Positions 21,517 through 32,210 of a stretch of 64,000 nucleotides of DNA are shown one piece after another; the first letter of the stretch is position 1; every line of letters starts with the position of its first letter. Under the pieces are notes generated by a model, which ran no database searches, was not told the DNA's origin, and was given only the letters and a program-made list of their open reading frames with translations. The stretch is taken from NCBI RefSeq assembly GCF_048544455.1, contig NC_133534.1:88255637-88319636 (forward strand), read 5' to 3'. The DNA comes from Silene latifolia. Lineage: Eukaryota; Streptophyta; Magnoliopsida; Caryophyllales; Caryophyllaceae. A program made the position numbers and the translations under genes.

Positions 21517-24500
21517 TTAAGAGAATAAATCCGGGTACTTGATACGCATAGAGGCTTCCGGTTCCCAAGTCACTTCTTCCACGTCACCGCACTTCCATAA
21601 AACTTTCAATAAGGGGACAACTTTACTCCTCAACTTTTTGTCTTTCTTATCCAAAATGCGAATCGGTCTCTCTTCGAAAGAAAGACTAGGCTCAAGCTCG
21701 GGAATATCATTTTGCAACACATGACTCGGGTCACTAATATACTTCCTAAGTTGAGACACATGGAACACATCATGAACTTTACCCAAACTCGGGGGCAAAT
21801 CCAATTTATAAGCCACGGCACCAATCCTTTTCACCACATCATAGGGTCCAATGTACTTTGGACTCAACTTTCCTTTAACTCCAAATCTCTTTACTCCTTT
21901 CATAGGGGAAACCTTCAAGAACACTTTATCACCAATTTCAAACTCCAAGGGTCGACGGCGAACATCGGCATAAGACTTTTGGCGATCTTGGGCGGCTTTC
22001 ATTCTTTCTCGGATGATCTTCACTTGGTCAATTGTTTCGGCTAACTTGTCGGGTCCTAGATCACGAACATCACTTGCTTGATTCCAACAAATCGGGCTAC
22101 GGCACTTTCTTCCATATAAAGCTTCATAAGGAGCCATCTTGATAGAGGCATGGTAACTATTATTGTAGGAAAACTCCACCAAAGGTAGGCTCTTCTCCCA
22201 ACTAATATGGAAATCAAGGGCACAAGCACGTAACAAATCTTCAAGGGTCTGAATCGTCCTTTCGGTTTGTCCATCGGTAGCGGCATGAAAAGCGGTACTC
22301 ATCAACAGCTTACTACCCATAGCATCTTGTAAAGCCTTCCAAAATCTCGAACAAAATCTTGGGTCACGATCCGATACGATCTCCTTAGGGACACCATGGT
22401 AACGAACAATCTCCTCAACATAGGCACTAGCAAGCCTATCTAGACTCCAAGTCTCTTTAATGGGAATGAACCTAGCACACTTGGTCAATCTATCCACAAT
22501 CACCCATACGGCATCCTTTCCACCAACGGTCTTAGACAAGGCCATAACAAAATCCATAGAGACAGATTCCCATTTCCATAAAGGCACATCCAAGGGTTGT
22601 AGCAAACCTCCGGGTCTCTTGTGCTCAATCTTCACTTGTTGACAAGTGAGGCATTTCCCAACATAAGTCACAATGTCGTTCTTCATGTTAGGCCACCAAA
22701 ATTGAAGCTTCAAATCCTTATACATCTTGTCTCCTCCGGGGTGGATCGAATAAGGGGATAGATGGGCTTCATCAAGAACTCTCTTTCTCAAGTTACTGGC
22801 GTCGGGGACATACATGCGGCTTTGGTAACGGAGATATCCACTAGCATCAATCTCACAATCTTTAGCTTTCCCTTCAAGAAGCTTGGCTTGGAATATTTTG
22901 AAAGTAGCATCATCAACAAGGTTATCACGGATTTCACGAAGAATAACGGGTTCGGCAACCATAGCACCAAGGTAATCAAAGCCACTTTCCACTATTTGCA
23001 AACTTAACTTACGAAACTCGGCACAAAGGTCATCAGGAAGCACACGGATGGCACTCAAGGAGTGAATTGACTTTCTACTAAGAGCATCGGCAACCACATT
23101 TGCCTTTCCTTCGTGATATAACAACTCCAAATCATAGTCATTCACTAATTCCAACCAACGGCGTTGTCTCATATTCAACTCCTTTTGGGTGAAAATATAC
23201 CTCAAACTCTTATGATCGGTGTAGATACGGCAATGAACTCCAATGAGGTAGTGTCTCCACATCTTTAAGGCATGAACAACGGCGGCTAACTCAAGATCGT
23301 GAGTAGGGTAGTTCACTTCATGAACTCTCAATTGTCGCGAAGCATAAGCAACAACCTTCCTATTTTTCATGAGAACACAACCTAAACCCATATTAGAAGC
23401 ATCACAAAACACATCAAAGTCCACTCCATCCTCGGGTATGGTCAACACGGGAGCGGTAGTCAATCTTCTCTTCAACTCTTGAAACGCTACTTCACAAGCT
23501 TCGGTCCACAAGAATTTGGTCTCTTTCTTCAAAAGTTGAGTCATCGGTCTAGCAAGCTTAGAAAAGTCCTTTACAAAGCGACGGTAATAACCCGCCAAAC
23601 CCAAGAAACTACGGATCTCACCAACATTGGTCGGGCTCTTCCATTCCATCACGGCTTCAATCTTCGAAGGATCCACCATAACACCTTCCGTAGATATCAC
23701 ATGACCAAGAAATGACACCTTAGACAACCAAAATTCACACTTGGAAAACTTGGCAAACCACTTTTGACGACGAAGAATCTCTATGATTGTACGAAGATGA
23801 TCGGCATGCTCTTCCTCGGATTTAGAAAAGATGAGAATATCGTCGATGAAGACCACAACGCACTTGTCCAGGAACTCACTAAAAGTTCGGTTCATTTGGT
23901 CCATGAAGATTGCGGGGACATTGGTTAAACCGAAGGGCATCCCCTTAAACTCGAAATGTCCATATCTCGTGCTAAAGGCGGTTTTTGGAATATCGGAATC
24001 ACGAACGGGAATTTGATGATAACCGGATCTTAGATCAATCTTGGAGAACGTAGAGGCACCTTTGAGTTGATCGAACAAATCTTCAATCCTTGGTAGAGGG
24101 TACTTGTTCTTGATAGTGACACGGTTGAGCTCACGATAATCGATACAAAGTCTCATGGATCCATCTTTCTTCTTCACAAAGAGAACGGGAGCACCCCAAG
24201 GTGAGGCACTAGGTCGAATAAATCCTTTCTCAATCATCTCATCAACTTGCTTCCTTAACTCTTTAAGTTCGGTTGGCGCCATACGGTAAGGAGCTTTTGC
24301 AATCGGTCCGGTTCCGGGCACAAGGTCGATAGAAAATTCAACATCATGCTCGGGAGGTATCCCGGGCCACTCCTCGGGAAAAACATCGGCGAACTCACAC
24401 ACCACGGGCACTTCTTCAAGCTTCGGAAAAGAAGGAGAAGTAGAAGTCACCACACATAAAAAGACTTGGTGACCTTTCCTCTCCATACTCATCAACTTCA

Positions 24501-26019
24501 ACGCGGAAATCAACTTCACACCTTCTTGAGAACGAATCCCTTTATAGGAAACACGGGTTCCTAGCGGACTTTTGAGGCGAATCTTTTGATCTCTACACTC
24601 GAATCTTGCATCATACTTGGACAACCAATTCATACCCAAAATCACATCGAATTCCTCAAGGGGAAAACGAAGTAGGTTAGCGGGGAAAAGATTTCCCGAA
24701 ATTATGATAGGGACATCGGGAAAGGAATAGGAGCATGAAATGATTTCTCCGGAAGGTAAGGATATAGGGGTATCCTCACTAGGTATGGGCTCAAGATCTA
24801 ACTTTTCCGAAAACTTGGAAGAAATAAAAGATAAAGATGCGCCGGTATCAAAAAGAATAAGGCATGGTTGATCGAGAATTGAGAACATACCCGTAATGAT
24901 GTCGGGATGAGCGGCGGCTTCGGCACGACTCATGACAAAGATGGTTCCTCTTGGCTTGGCTTTAGGAGCTTGGGTGGATGAAGAAGTAGTAGAAGTCTTC
25001 CTATCGGGGCAATCATTGTAGCGGTGACCGGGCTTCTTACAATGATAGCAAGTCAAAGGTCGATTATAGCATCCAACTCCGGGGTGTAAGGCTTGCTTAC
25101 AATTGAAGCACTTGCGAGCTTTCTCCAAGTTGAGGTTGTTGTTGCTTGATTGGGAAACTTGTCCACTAGGCTCTTGCCTCCTTGGTTCTTGCACTCTTGG
25201 TTCTTGTGCTCTTGGTACAAACCTCTTGTTAGGATTGTTTGGTGAAGGATAAGGCACAAAGGGTCTCTTGCCATGAAAGTTAGGACGGTAAGAAGTAGAG
25301 TGGGAACGAGACTTGGCATTATTATCAATAGCCTTCAAGGAATTTTCGGCCCAAAGAGCATCATCATAGACCGCCACAAAGGTTGTGGAGTCTCTTCTCA
25401 CCATACTTTCCAACTTAGGATTCAACTTACTTTGGTAGAAGTAGACACGCTCATCTTCATCTTTCACAAACTTAGGGGCATAGTGAGCAAGATCATTGAA
25501 CTTGTCGGTGAAAGCTTGAACGGATAGGCCTCCTTGCTTGAAATCAATGAACTCCTTCAATTTTTGTTGCTTGAGTTCCTTAGGGTAGAAACGAGTTTCC
25601 ACAAGAGTCTTGAAACGGTTCCAATCAAAGGTGGGGTCTTGAGTGACGGAAGGCCCGGTAATAGTCCGCCACCTATCGGCCTCCTTCACAAGGAAATGAG
25701 AGGCAAGCTTCACTTTGTCTTGATCTTGGACATCATAAAGAGAGAAATTCTTTTCCATGTCACGAAACCACTCGGAAAGCTCAATAGGATCCACTTCACC
25801 ACCATAGGTCTTAGCCTTGTTTCTTGCTAGTTGACTTGCAATCCAAGCAAAACTTCCTTGATGATCTACCGCTTGTTGAGCAGGACGGCCTTGAACATTG
25901 ACATTTTGCTGATTTTGAAGAATTTGGGTAAGAGCTTGCAAGATAGTATTATCCACAACGTTTGGTCGCACCATCTTCTTAAAGCACCAAAGAGAATCAA
26001 ACGAGTTAGTACTTAACAA
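21517..26019 (-). CDS. gag-pol polyprotein of a Tekay-type retrotransposon
   Basis: An unbroken frame of 1500 residues makes the particle and the enzymes of retrotransposition. In order: retrotransposon gag region (about 75-205); two CCHC zinc knuckles (304-317, 324-337); protease with DTGAS (391-395); reverse transcriptase with CIDYRELN and catalytic FIDD (about 724-727); RNase H (FCDAS near 872, YTDHKS near 935, ADALS near 978); integrase zinc finger (H...H...CLTC near 1087-1126) and catalytic D1156, D1217, E1253; and a chromodomain-like end (about 1445-1500, ending [17 protein letters not shown]). MVRPNVV at residue 16 is an alternative start. No stop or frameshift is seen, in contrast to every other element here. 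Confidence 0.96.
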   Translation of the reverse strand: MLSTNSFDSLWCFKKMVRPNVVDNTILQALTQILQNQQNVNVQGRPAQQAVDHQGSFAWIASQLARNKAKTYGGEVDPIELSEWFRDMEKNFSLYDVQDQDKVKLASHFLVKEADRWRTITGPSVTQDPTFDWNRFKTLVETRFYPKELKQQKLKEFIDFKQGGLSVQAFTDKFNDLAHYAPKFVKDEDERVYFYQSKLNPKLESMVRRDSTTFVAVYDDALWAENSLKAIDNNAKSRSHSTSYRPNFHGKRPFVPYPSPNNPNKRFVPRAQEPRVQEPRRQEPSGQVSQSSNNNLNLEKARKCFNCKQALHPGVGCYNRPLTCYHCKKPGHRYNDCPDRKTSTTSSSTQAPKAKPRGTIFVMSRAEAAAHPDIITGMFSILDQPCLILFDTGASLSFISSKFSEKLDLEPIPSEDTPISLPSGEIISCSYSFPDVPIIISGNLFPANLLRFPLEEFDVILGMNWLSKYDARFECRDQKIRLKSPLGTRVSYKGIRSQEGVKLISALKLMSMERKGHQVFLCVVTSTSPSFPKLEEVPVVCEFADVFPEEWPGIPPEHDVEFSIDLVPGTGPIAKAPYRMAPTELKELRKQVDEMIEKGFIRPSASPWGAPVLFVKKKDGSMRLCIDYRELNRVTIKNKYPLPRIEDLFDQLKGASTFSKIDLRSGYHQIPVRDSDIPKTAFSTRYGHFEFKGMPFGLTNVPAIFMDQMNRTFSEFLDKCVVVFIDDILIFSKSEEEHADHLRTIIEILRRQKWFAKFSKCEFWLSKVSFLGHVISTEGVMVDPSKIEAVMEWKSPTNVGEIRSFLGLAGYYRRFVKDFSKLARPMTQLLKKETKFLWTEACEVAFQELKRRLTTAPVLTIPEDGVDFDVFCDASNMGLGCVLMKNRKVVAYASRQLRVHEVNYPTHDLELAAVVHALKMWRHYLIGVHCRIYTDHKSLRYIFTQKELNMRQRRWLELVNDYDLELLYHEGKANVVADALSRKSIHSLSAIRVLPDDLCAEFRKLSLQIVESGFDYLGAMVAEPVILREIRDNLVDDATFKIFQAKLLEGKAKDCEIDASGYLRYQSRMYVPDASNLRKRVLDEAHLSPYSIHPGGDKMYKDLKLQFWWPNMKNDIVTYVGKCLTCQQVKIEHKRPGGLLQPLDVPLWKWESVSMDFVMALSKTVGGKDAVWVIVDRLTKCARFIPIKETWSLDRLASAYVEEIVRYHGVPKEIVSDRDPRFCSRFWKALQDAMGSKLLMSTAFHAATDGQTERTIQTLEDLLRACALDFHISWEKSLPLVEFSYNNSYHASIKMAPYEALYGRKCRSPICWNQASDVRDLGPDKLAETIDQVKIIRERMKAAQDRQKSYADVRRRPLEFEIGDKVFLKVSPMKGVKRFGVKGKLSPKYIGPYDVVKRIGAVAYKLDLPPSLGKVHDVFHVSQLRKYISDPSHVLQNDIPELEPSLSFEERPIRILDKKDKKLRSKVVPLLKVLWKCGDVEEVTWEPEASMRIKYPDLFS

Positions 26020-26142
26020 ATAGCATACACAAGAAGACTACCAACTTAGGTCCTTAGTTCTACCCATCTCTCCTTCATTATTTCAAGGTCAACTTCAAAA
26101 TTTAAGTTTGGGGTACACGTGTGTGCGTCAGGAGCTACAAAG

Positions 26143-26154
26143 GCTCTGATACCA
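26143..26154 (-). other. primer binding site of the Tekay element, tRNA-iMet type
   Basis: The minus strand reads TGGTATCAGAGC four bases inside the LTR edge at 26159, complementary to the initiator tRNA-Met 3' end. Confidence 0.93.
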
Positions 26155-26158
26155 ACTG

Positions 26159-28858
26159 TGACACCCCGCGATAAAGCGGAAAGTAAACTACTAAATATAT
26201 GCGAAAAATGTGAAGTTTTTAAAACTTTTATTTAATAGATAGAGTTTAGCATGCGGGAGTCACGAACATTCGACAGAAGGAAAAGCGGAAATAAAAACAA
26301 GGGTCCATACAAATAAAACGGTCAAAAGTGGGGAAAATATATCCCTCGAATGACATAAAGAAATAGGTGAGTCTAAGCGGTAAATAAGAAATCTAAAAGT
26401 CCGGGGTACTCGCTAGCTCACACGTCAAACCCCATATAAGCATCTTCACCAACCTGTCATTCATGTAAACATGAAAGCCACAGTCAGTGGGGAGTAACTC
26501 AAGGTTCTCCCAGCCACAAAACATCAAGATGAACATGACAAAACGCATAAACAAATGACCAGATTAAGTAAGATGAGAATGAGTTGAATTGTAACTATGC
26601 ATATGAGCATACATGTTCAAAGATTCATAAATAAGGAAAAGGAATAAGGTAGGCAAGTAAGAAAAGCATAAACAAAGTTAAATAATGGAGGAAAATGTAA
26701 GAAGGCAAGATAAAGGCCACTTAACCATGAGCACGTAATTCAAGGAGACATGACCAATATACCCATCCAAAATGCAAATCCTTTACTACACTCATCAAAT
26801 ATAATTTCCCCTGGTAGGACGACAATGATAATCACAAAGACTCAGTCCTAGTCTAAATCTGGCCAGACTCTCGGGGCAGAACGGTCCCCGATTCAACATG
26901 CGGCAGAACAGTCCGCATCCAAGACTCGATCGACAGAACGGAAGTCGAGAACCCACAATCGGCAGAACAGTCCGAAAGAGGCGGAATAAATGAGCTAAAT
27001 CCATACTTGGCAGAACGGCACAAGCAGGCATAAAAGCATGTCAAGCATATATGATGGTACTATGGCATTTCTACAAGAATGCGACTCATACAGGTAATTA
27101 TTTATAATCGTCTTTTCATACTTGAACATATAAAATAAACATTTCATTTTATATTTATACATGTCGGTTAAATAAAATAAATAAAATATAATAGGTGGTA
27201 ATGGATAATTTACGTCATGTGGAAATTTACGAAATGCAAACAATCCAATACAAGTGACAAATTGAGCCCAAAAATTTAGGAATGGTGAGCCCACAAACAT
27301 CAAGAAATTGAGTCCATGTAAAATAGAGAAGTGAGCCCAAAAGTGATCATAATTTGAGTCCAAGAGTTGAATGTTGGTGAGCCCAACATCAATATCCACA
27401 AAATAGAAAAGAATAAAATAAAATAAAATAAAAATAAAAATAAAAAAAAGGAATGGCATCAGCATTCACGGCATACAGGAAAGAAAGTGGGTGAGCAAAG
27501 AATTTCGTTCAATGAAATCATACAGGGAAGCAAGAATGCACGGCTCCTGTACTCAGACCCCTACTTGACAGTCCAAACTCGAGTTTTCCAAAGCGGTAAA
27601 AATCGAATATACATGTGACGGCATTAGCATGAGGACACAAACAGGAAAAACGATTCGAGGGACCGATTAATTCGTCTCAAAACAGAGTTCGAAAACTAGC
27701 ATGGAACAATTTAAAGCCGTGGTTTAACGCTCTCATTTCAACTCCGTTTTAAGACGAGATTAAAACGGGGAAAACAAGTGTGCATGTGACGATCCTAACA
27801 TGAATAGAATGCGCACCAAAACCATTTCGAGTGACTGATTTATCCCTCCCCAAAAACAGCAGCAAAACGTCAAATGTACAGCACAAAAACCGAGTTCCAG
27901 CAGCTTATTTTAGAACGGACTCGAGACGTAACAAGCAAGTAAGTTAGGGCGGTATAGACACACAAGGGGCATAAATAAAGCCATCATCTTCAGCATAAGA
28001 GAACTCAGAAAATCCAGCAGATATAAACATACAACTTACTCAGCAAGAAGCAAGCCATACACTATTTCTGAACTCGAAACCGGGTAAAAGAGAAGGAACA
28101 AGCAGTGAAACACGACCACCATGAAAGTTTACCACATGTACTTCAAAGAACACTTCTATACCCGAGAAATCATTCAAAGGTTTAAACTTTTACTATAAAC
28201 ACAGAAAAGTCGAGTAGAAAAGGCGAGTTTCCCGACGTTTGTCGAGTAACCTATCACCGTTACCTTAACTTTCTTCAATCTTCAAGGGAATGGTCTATTA
28301 TGAACGAGTTTCCTTCGGGGTCCTCGAACTCTTCACCTAAAAACTGTAATAAGAGCCGAGTTAGTTTAAAAACGTCACATTTATGAGATGGGTCGAGACG
28401 GGAACTCCACAAGGCTATACCTTTCTTACCTTAAAAGATGAAGGAAGAGATAAGGAGAAGAATGGTGCAAGAATTATTGAGTTTGGTCGAAAATTGGGCG
28501 AGAAATCTAGGATTCTAGGACCGCCATTAATGGGTTCTTTTTGTGAGCTTGCTCTGGTTTTTTGTTTCCAGCTGCGGAAATGTTTGTGTGGTAGGGGTTC
28601 TATGCAATTACACAGTAGCTTTTTTTTTAAAAGAATGGGGTGTGTTGGCGGGCTGTGATTGGGTGAGGAGAGTGTGAGAGAGTAAATTTATCATTATTAT
28701 ATTAGTTGGGTGCCAAAATTGAGGGGCGTGTTGTCGACCCGGGATAGGTCGAGAGTGGATAAGTTTAGCCTCACATGTGAGCATGTGACGGTTCTTTGCT
28801 AGACGGAAGTTCGTCTTAAACCTACTATAATTTAAGACGGAATTTTATTATCAATATA

Positions 28859-28954
<96 letters not shown>

Positions 28955-29111
28955 TCTATCCGACGAAAACGTATAATTTGTATAACGTAAGCTTTAAAAC
29001 CTATAGCTTTAATTAAATTACTTTTATTAATATAATGAAATTAACTAGTTAAAGTAATGTAAAAGTATTATTTTTCTTTATGAAAATTATACGAAAAGGG
29101 CGGGTGTTACA
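26159..29111 (-). repeat. 5' LTR of the Tekay element
   Basis: 2953 bp, nearly identical to 18529-21461. On the minus strand it begins TGTAACACCCGCC and ends GGGGTGTCA next to the PBS. It contains the longer (TTA)n run. Confidence 0.93.
28860..28954. repeat. (TTA)n microsatellite in the 5' LTR
   Basis: About 31 TTA units, the counterpart of 21228-21303. Confidence 0.95.
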
Positions 29112-29157
29112 GCTTCAGTCTCTCGTCTTTTAAATTGCGCATCAGCTCGTGGAGTGG

Positions 29158-29186
29158 TCGATCGACCACTGAGGCCAGTCGATCGA
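29158..29186. repeat. paired TCGATCGA palindromes, 21 bp apart
   Basis: Sites at 29158 and 29179, the copy of the 13587/13608 pair in the split LTR of Athila-like element 1. Confidence 0.9.
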
Positions 29187-30512
29187 CCACATGCGTTGTA
29201 CAGAATTGCATTCTGACGATTCCTGCAGCGCGCACCGATCTTAAAACAGCTGCCATTTCTTCGGTTTTTGGTCAAATCAGGCGTTCTACACGGAGTTGGA
29301 AAGCTAAGAGGATAAGCTTTCACCTCCAATTAGAATCACTCGATTATCTACTCTAGAATGCGAGATATAGCCATCTGAATCAGCCTGCAATGTCGAGAAG
29401 CATTCTGACAGTCTATAGACCATGTAGGTTAGTCTATAGACCACTGTAGCTGGTAATCCGCTTCTAAAACTCTCGCAAATATGTCTTTCAGGCCTTGAAA
29501 TGTGCACCAAGTTCGCTTCCCGAGTCACTACTTCATGTCAAATGCAATGCTAAGTACTTAGGGATGGATTCGTCTCGATTTCCGCTGGATTCTTCACATT
29601 TCTGCAATATTATACAAAAACACGAAAGTAGACGGAAATAGGGAAAATAGTAGCATAAACTACATAATTGAGCTCTGAAATGCGTGTGAAATAGGGTGTA
29701 AAACATCATATTTAGGACACGCATCAATTGGTGTCGGGATTTGTCGTCTCCCGAGAAATATCAACTCGTTGTAATGGGAGTTGGTCAATTTTTGGTGCTT
29801 CGTCAAGTTAAGGTGCAATCCTCGTTTCTTGAAGCTTGCTCTCGGTTTTGGATTTCGAAACATTATGTTTTCGTTTTCCCGAAAGGTGAAATTTGTCCTC
29901 TTGCCGAAGAAGTAGGCGTCATTGGTGGGTGGCCGGGTTGTACTCCGGTGCTTCCTCTGACTCGGTTGTGTTACAAAGAGAAGTTTCGTTTAATGTTGGG
30001 CTTGTATGTCGACAAGTCAAGTGAAATTTCTCCTTTCTGCCCATGGTGTGGATATGTTGGCTCTTATCAACATTTTCTCAAACCGGTTGGATGTTAATGT
30101 TTCGGAGGTGGCTAGGAGAAGGGCTCTTGCCTTTTGCCTAGTGCATGCATACCTCTTTGTCGATGACTTGAAGAAGGAGGGGTCAAAGTGTTATGGTAGT
30201 ATGACCCTTGTTCATGTAATTGATCAAATGGAGCATGGTAGGGATCCATCATGGTTGGTGCTTGGCGAGATCATCCAAGCTTTGGATAAGAAGGGCTCTT
30301 GTTGAAAAGCTCCCTCGTTCGGATCCCCAAGGATCCTCCAAGTGTGGCTCTTGGAGAGGCTAAGGAATGTAGAGCTGTGGACATGGGCCACCCGCGCGTT
30401 GTCTGGTTTTGAGGCGGCGGCACTTCTCCCACAGAACCTTGGTTTGCCAAAGCACGTCATGGGCCGTTACCGATTTGTAAGGCATTGAAACCGGTGAAAG
30501 GTTGAATAAGCC

Positions 30513-32210
30513 TGCATTTGTGGAGTCGCCACCAATTTATTGTGGAAAAATTGGAAACCGTTCGAATACCTCGTGCCATGTCAAGACACAAAGTAATGAC
30601 ATGAACACTAAGAACTTGTTACTCTTAGCATTCTATGTCTAGAATAACTCTCGAGATGCCAATGGATATGGGTGTGCAGAGATAATTGGAGTAAGGGATG
30701 AGGGTACGTATTAGGAAGTTCTTTAATTCGAACACCTAATCCCGCCCGCCTCGATAGCGGCCTCTACTATTGAATAGGGAAATTGTTCATATTTGATATG
30801 TCGTTGATGTAATGTATGCAATGTAACAAACATGGATTAATCCTATTATGTAAAATTAGACTATGTCGGTTAACACATGTTTTCGCAAACAATTTGGTCG
30901 AAGTAATTGTTAGATTCGATACAGATGAATGTTATACAATTAAATCATACAAAATAATAATTACGATAAACGAATTACAATAATTAAAATTACAAAAGTT
31001 ACAAACTTTATTTGATCTACGTCAAAAGCACGCTCGAAGACGGGATTTCGAAGAATAAAATAAAAGAAAAATAAAATTAAAATTAAAATATGAAAATAAG
31101 TCAGATTAGAGGTGATAATACGAATAATAGTTGATTTAAACCGTAATTAGGAGCTACGTCAAAGCGAGAAAGAGTTCAGAGGCAGAAACCAAACCAGAGT
31201 ATGCGCAGCATCTGCTGCGTCCTCTGGAAGAGGCGCAACACTTCATGCGTGTGTTCTCGAGCTGGGTTTTGGCTGTGAAGTTAGAATTGCAACACCGTTA
31301 TTGTTGGTTGGTAGATTTATGATGGATTATGGATATTAAACTCGAATTGATGTGTTTTAACCGATTATATGTATCTGAACAAGTCATAAAACGAATTAAA
31401 ATGAGAAATTACAGCAGTTTACATGATTATGATTATACGATGAACTCGTGTCGGAAATACGAAAAGGCGGAAATTTGAGGTTAGACTAAGACGATATTGG
31501 ACGAATAAGATCCGGAATAAAACTTATGTATCAAGTTAGGATTCCAGAACCTCAACATGAACAAGTCGAAACCCCGAAGAATTGATTTGAATTAAAACGG
31601 CGAAAACCCGCAAGTATTGAATTACTCGGGATTAAGGACGAATTAAGCATAGTAATTAAAAGGGAGTTGTTAAAACATGATTTATATACTGAAATAACAA
31701 AGAGAACGAAGAGAAATGAAAGAATAAGAAAAGGAGGAAATATGCAGGAAGTCGAGGAAGGAGAAAAAGAGCAGGAGCAGTAAGCAGCCTCTAGAAGAGG
31801 CGCAGCAAGGCTGCGATCCTTCCTGAAGGCGCAGCAGCTGCTGCTACATTTCTTCTCGACGTCTGACCTCTGCTGTTTCGTAAAAACGGTTTTAAAAAAG
31901 CTTGATTCTAAATCGTTTTTCGAACGTGCTCTTGATATAGATTTACATTAATTGATACAAAATAAAAGAACAATAATAAAATGGGATTTATACCCTCGGA
32001 CTTACATGTTCGACGAAACGAGATTGACTAAAGTTATCGTTTTAGTGATTGCTCGACTCGAATATGCGTGGAAAGTGCCCTTGTTAGAGGATTTAGTAGA
32101 TTGGTTAGGTTGATTAAAGGTGGAAGTGGTCAAGTTGGTCAGTCTATGCAACGTGACTGGGACTCAAAATGATCTGAGCTTACGTGGTCAATTGATCAAG
32201 CACATAGGCC
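30513..32210 (-). repeat. inverted partial LTR of a Tat/Ogre-type element
   Basis: Its reverse complement is collinear with the LTR at 42965-54918, from the segment near 43641 to the segment ending near 54868 (GGTGGCGACTCCA). The TGTAGATACC half of the LTR is missing. It abuts plus-strand pol sequence directly at 32210/32211. It carries GCAGCA-type dyads at about 31203-31240 and 31795-31851. It could be a 5'-truncated solo LTR or part of a rearranged element. Confidence 0.75.

Larger units (their letters stand above)
18527..29111 (-). mobile_element. intact Tekay/del-type Ty3/gypsy element
   Basis: LTRs lie at 18529-21461 and 26159-29111, with a tRNA-iMet PBS beside the right LTR, a polypurine tract beside the left LTR, and one uninterrupted gag-pol frame with a C-terminal chromodomain-like region. 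Direct GCTTC copies lie at 18522-18526 and 29112-29116; two extra G residues separate the left copy from the LTR's TGACACC. LTR differences by hand count are about 28 substitutions plus a microsatellite length change over 2.9 kb (about 1 percent). Everything needed for autonomous movement appears to be present. Confidence 0.93.
12432..29726 (-). mobile_element. Athila-like element 1 (non-autonomous), containing a nested Tekay element
   Basis: LTR copies at 12432-14155 and at 17411-18526 plus about 29117-29726 share TGATA.C...GTATCA/GCATCA ends. A perfect 5-bp duplication ATTGG flanks the whole (12427-12431 and 29727-29731). On the minus strand a tRNA-Asp-type primer site follows the right LTR and a GGTTTGGTTTGGGGA-type tract precedes the left LTR. 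The 3.25-kb internal region lacks pol. By hand count the LTRs differ at roughly 44 places over 1.72 kb, including a 21-bp unit and a G-run length difference. Confidence 0.88.
17411..29726 (-). repeat. 5' LTR of Athila-like element 1, split by the Tekay insertion
   Basis: LTR parts are 17411-18526 and about 29117-29726; joined they match 12432-14155 end to end. Compared with the other LTR this copy has one extra 21-bp palindrome unit and lacks the G-run. Confidence 0.88.
12399..30488 (+). pseudogene. Tat-type extra gene (PMD-like family), split by a 17.3-kb nested insertion
   Basis: The first exon part is 12399-12431, eleven codons reading MDAFENRVRHW. The frame resumes at 29732, right after the second copy of the ATTGG target duplication, with CRDLSS. 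The continued text matches the antisense gene at 35028-36422: both begin MDAFENR and share EICP.AEE, an LVLGE(I/T)I segment and a GSP..LQ.W/LER block. The family resembles plant-mobile-domain proteins found in transposons, with unknown function. Besides the insertion it has a frameshift near 30040 and a TGA at 30303-30305; a final stop lies at 30486-30488. Confidence 0.65.

Noticed and set aside
21539-25830. Plus-strand open frames of 60-110 codons opposite the Tekay polyprotein
   Set aside because: They are antisense shadows of a strongly supported 1500-codon frame.
9149-26154. tRNA-like matches (TGGTATCAGAGC at 9149 and 26143)
   Set aside because: Only the 12-base primer-complement is present; these are primer binding sites, not tRNA genes.
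19365-27465. 156-157-codon minus-strand frames in both Tekay LTRs (19365-19838, 26995-27465)
   Set aside because: The Phe/Ile-rich text starts in an (AAAAT)n tract and looks like low-complexity translation; shared only through LTR identity.
20751-28658. A 91-codon plus-strand frame present at 20751-21026 and 28383-28658
   Set aside because: It lies within the two Tekay LTRs and is kept only because the LTRs are near-identical; no recognisable protein features.
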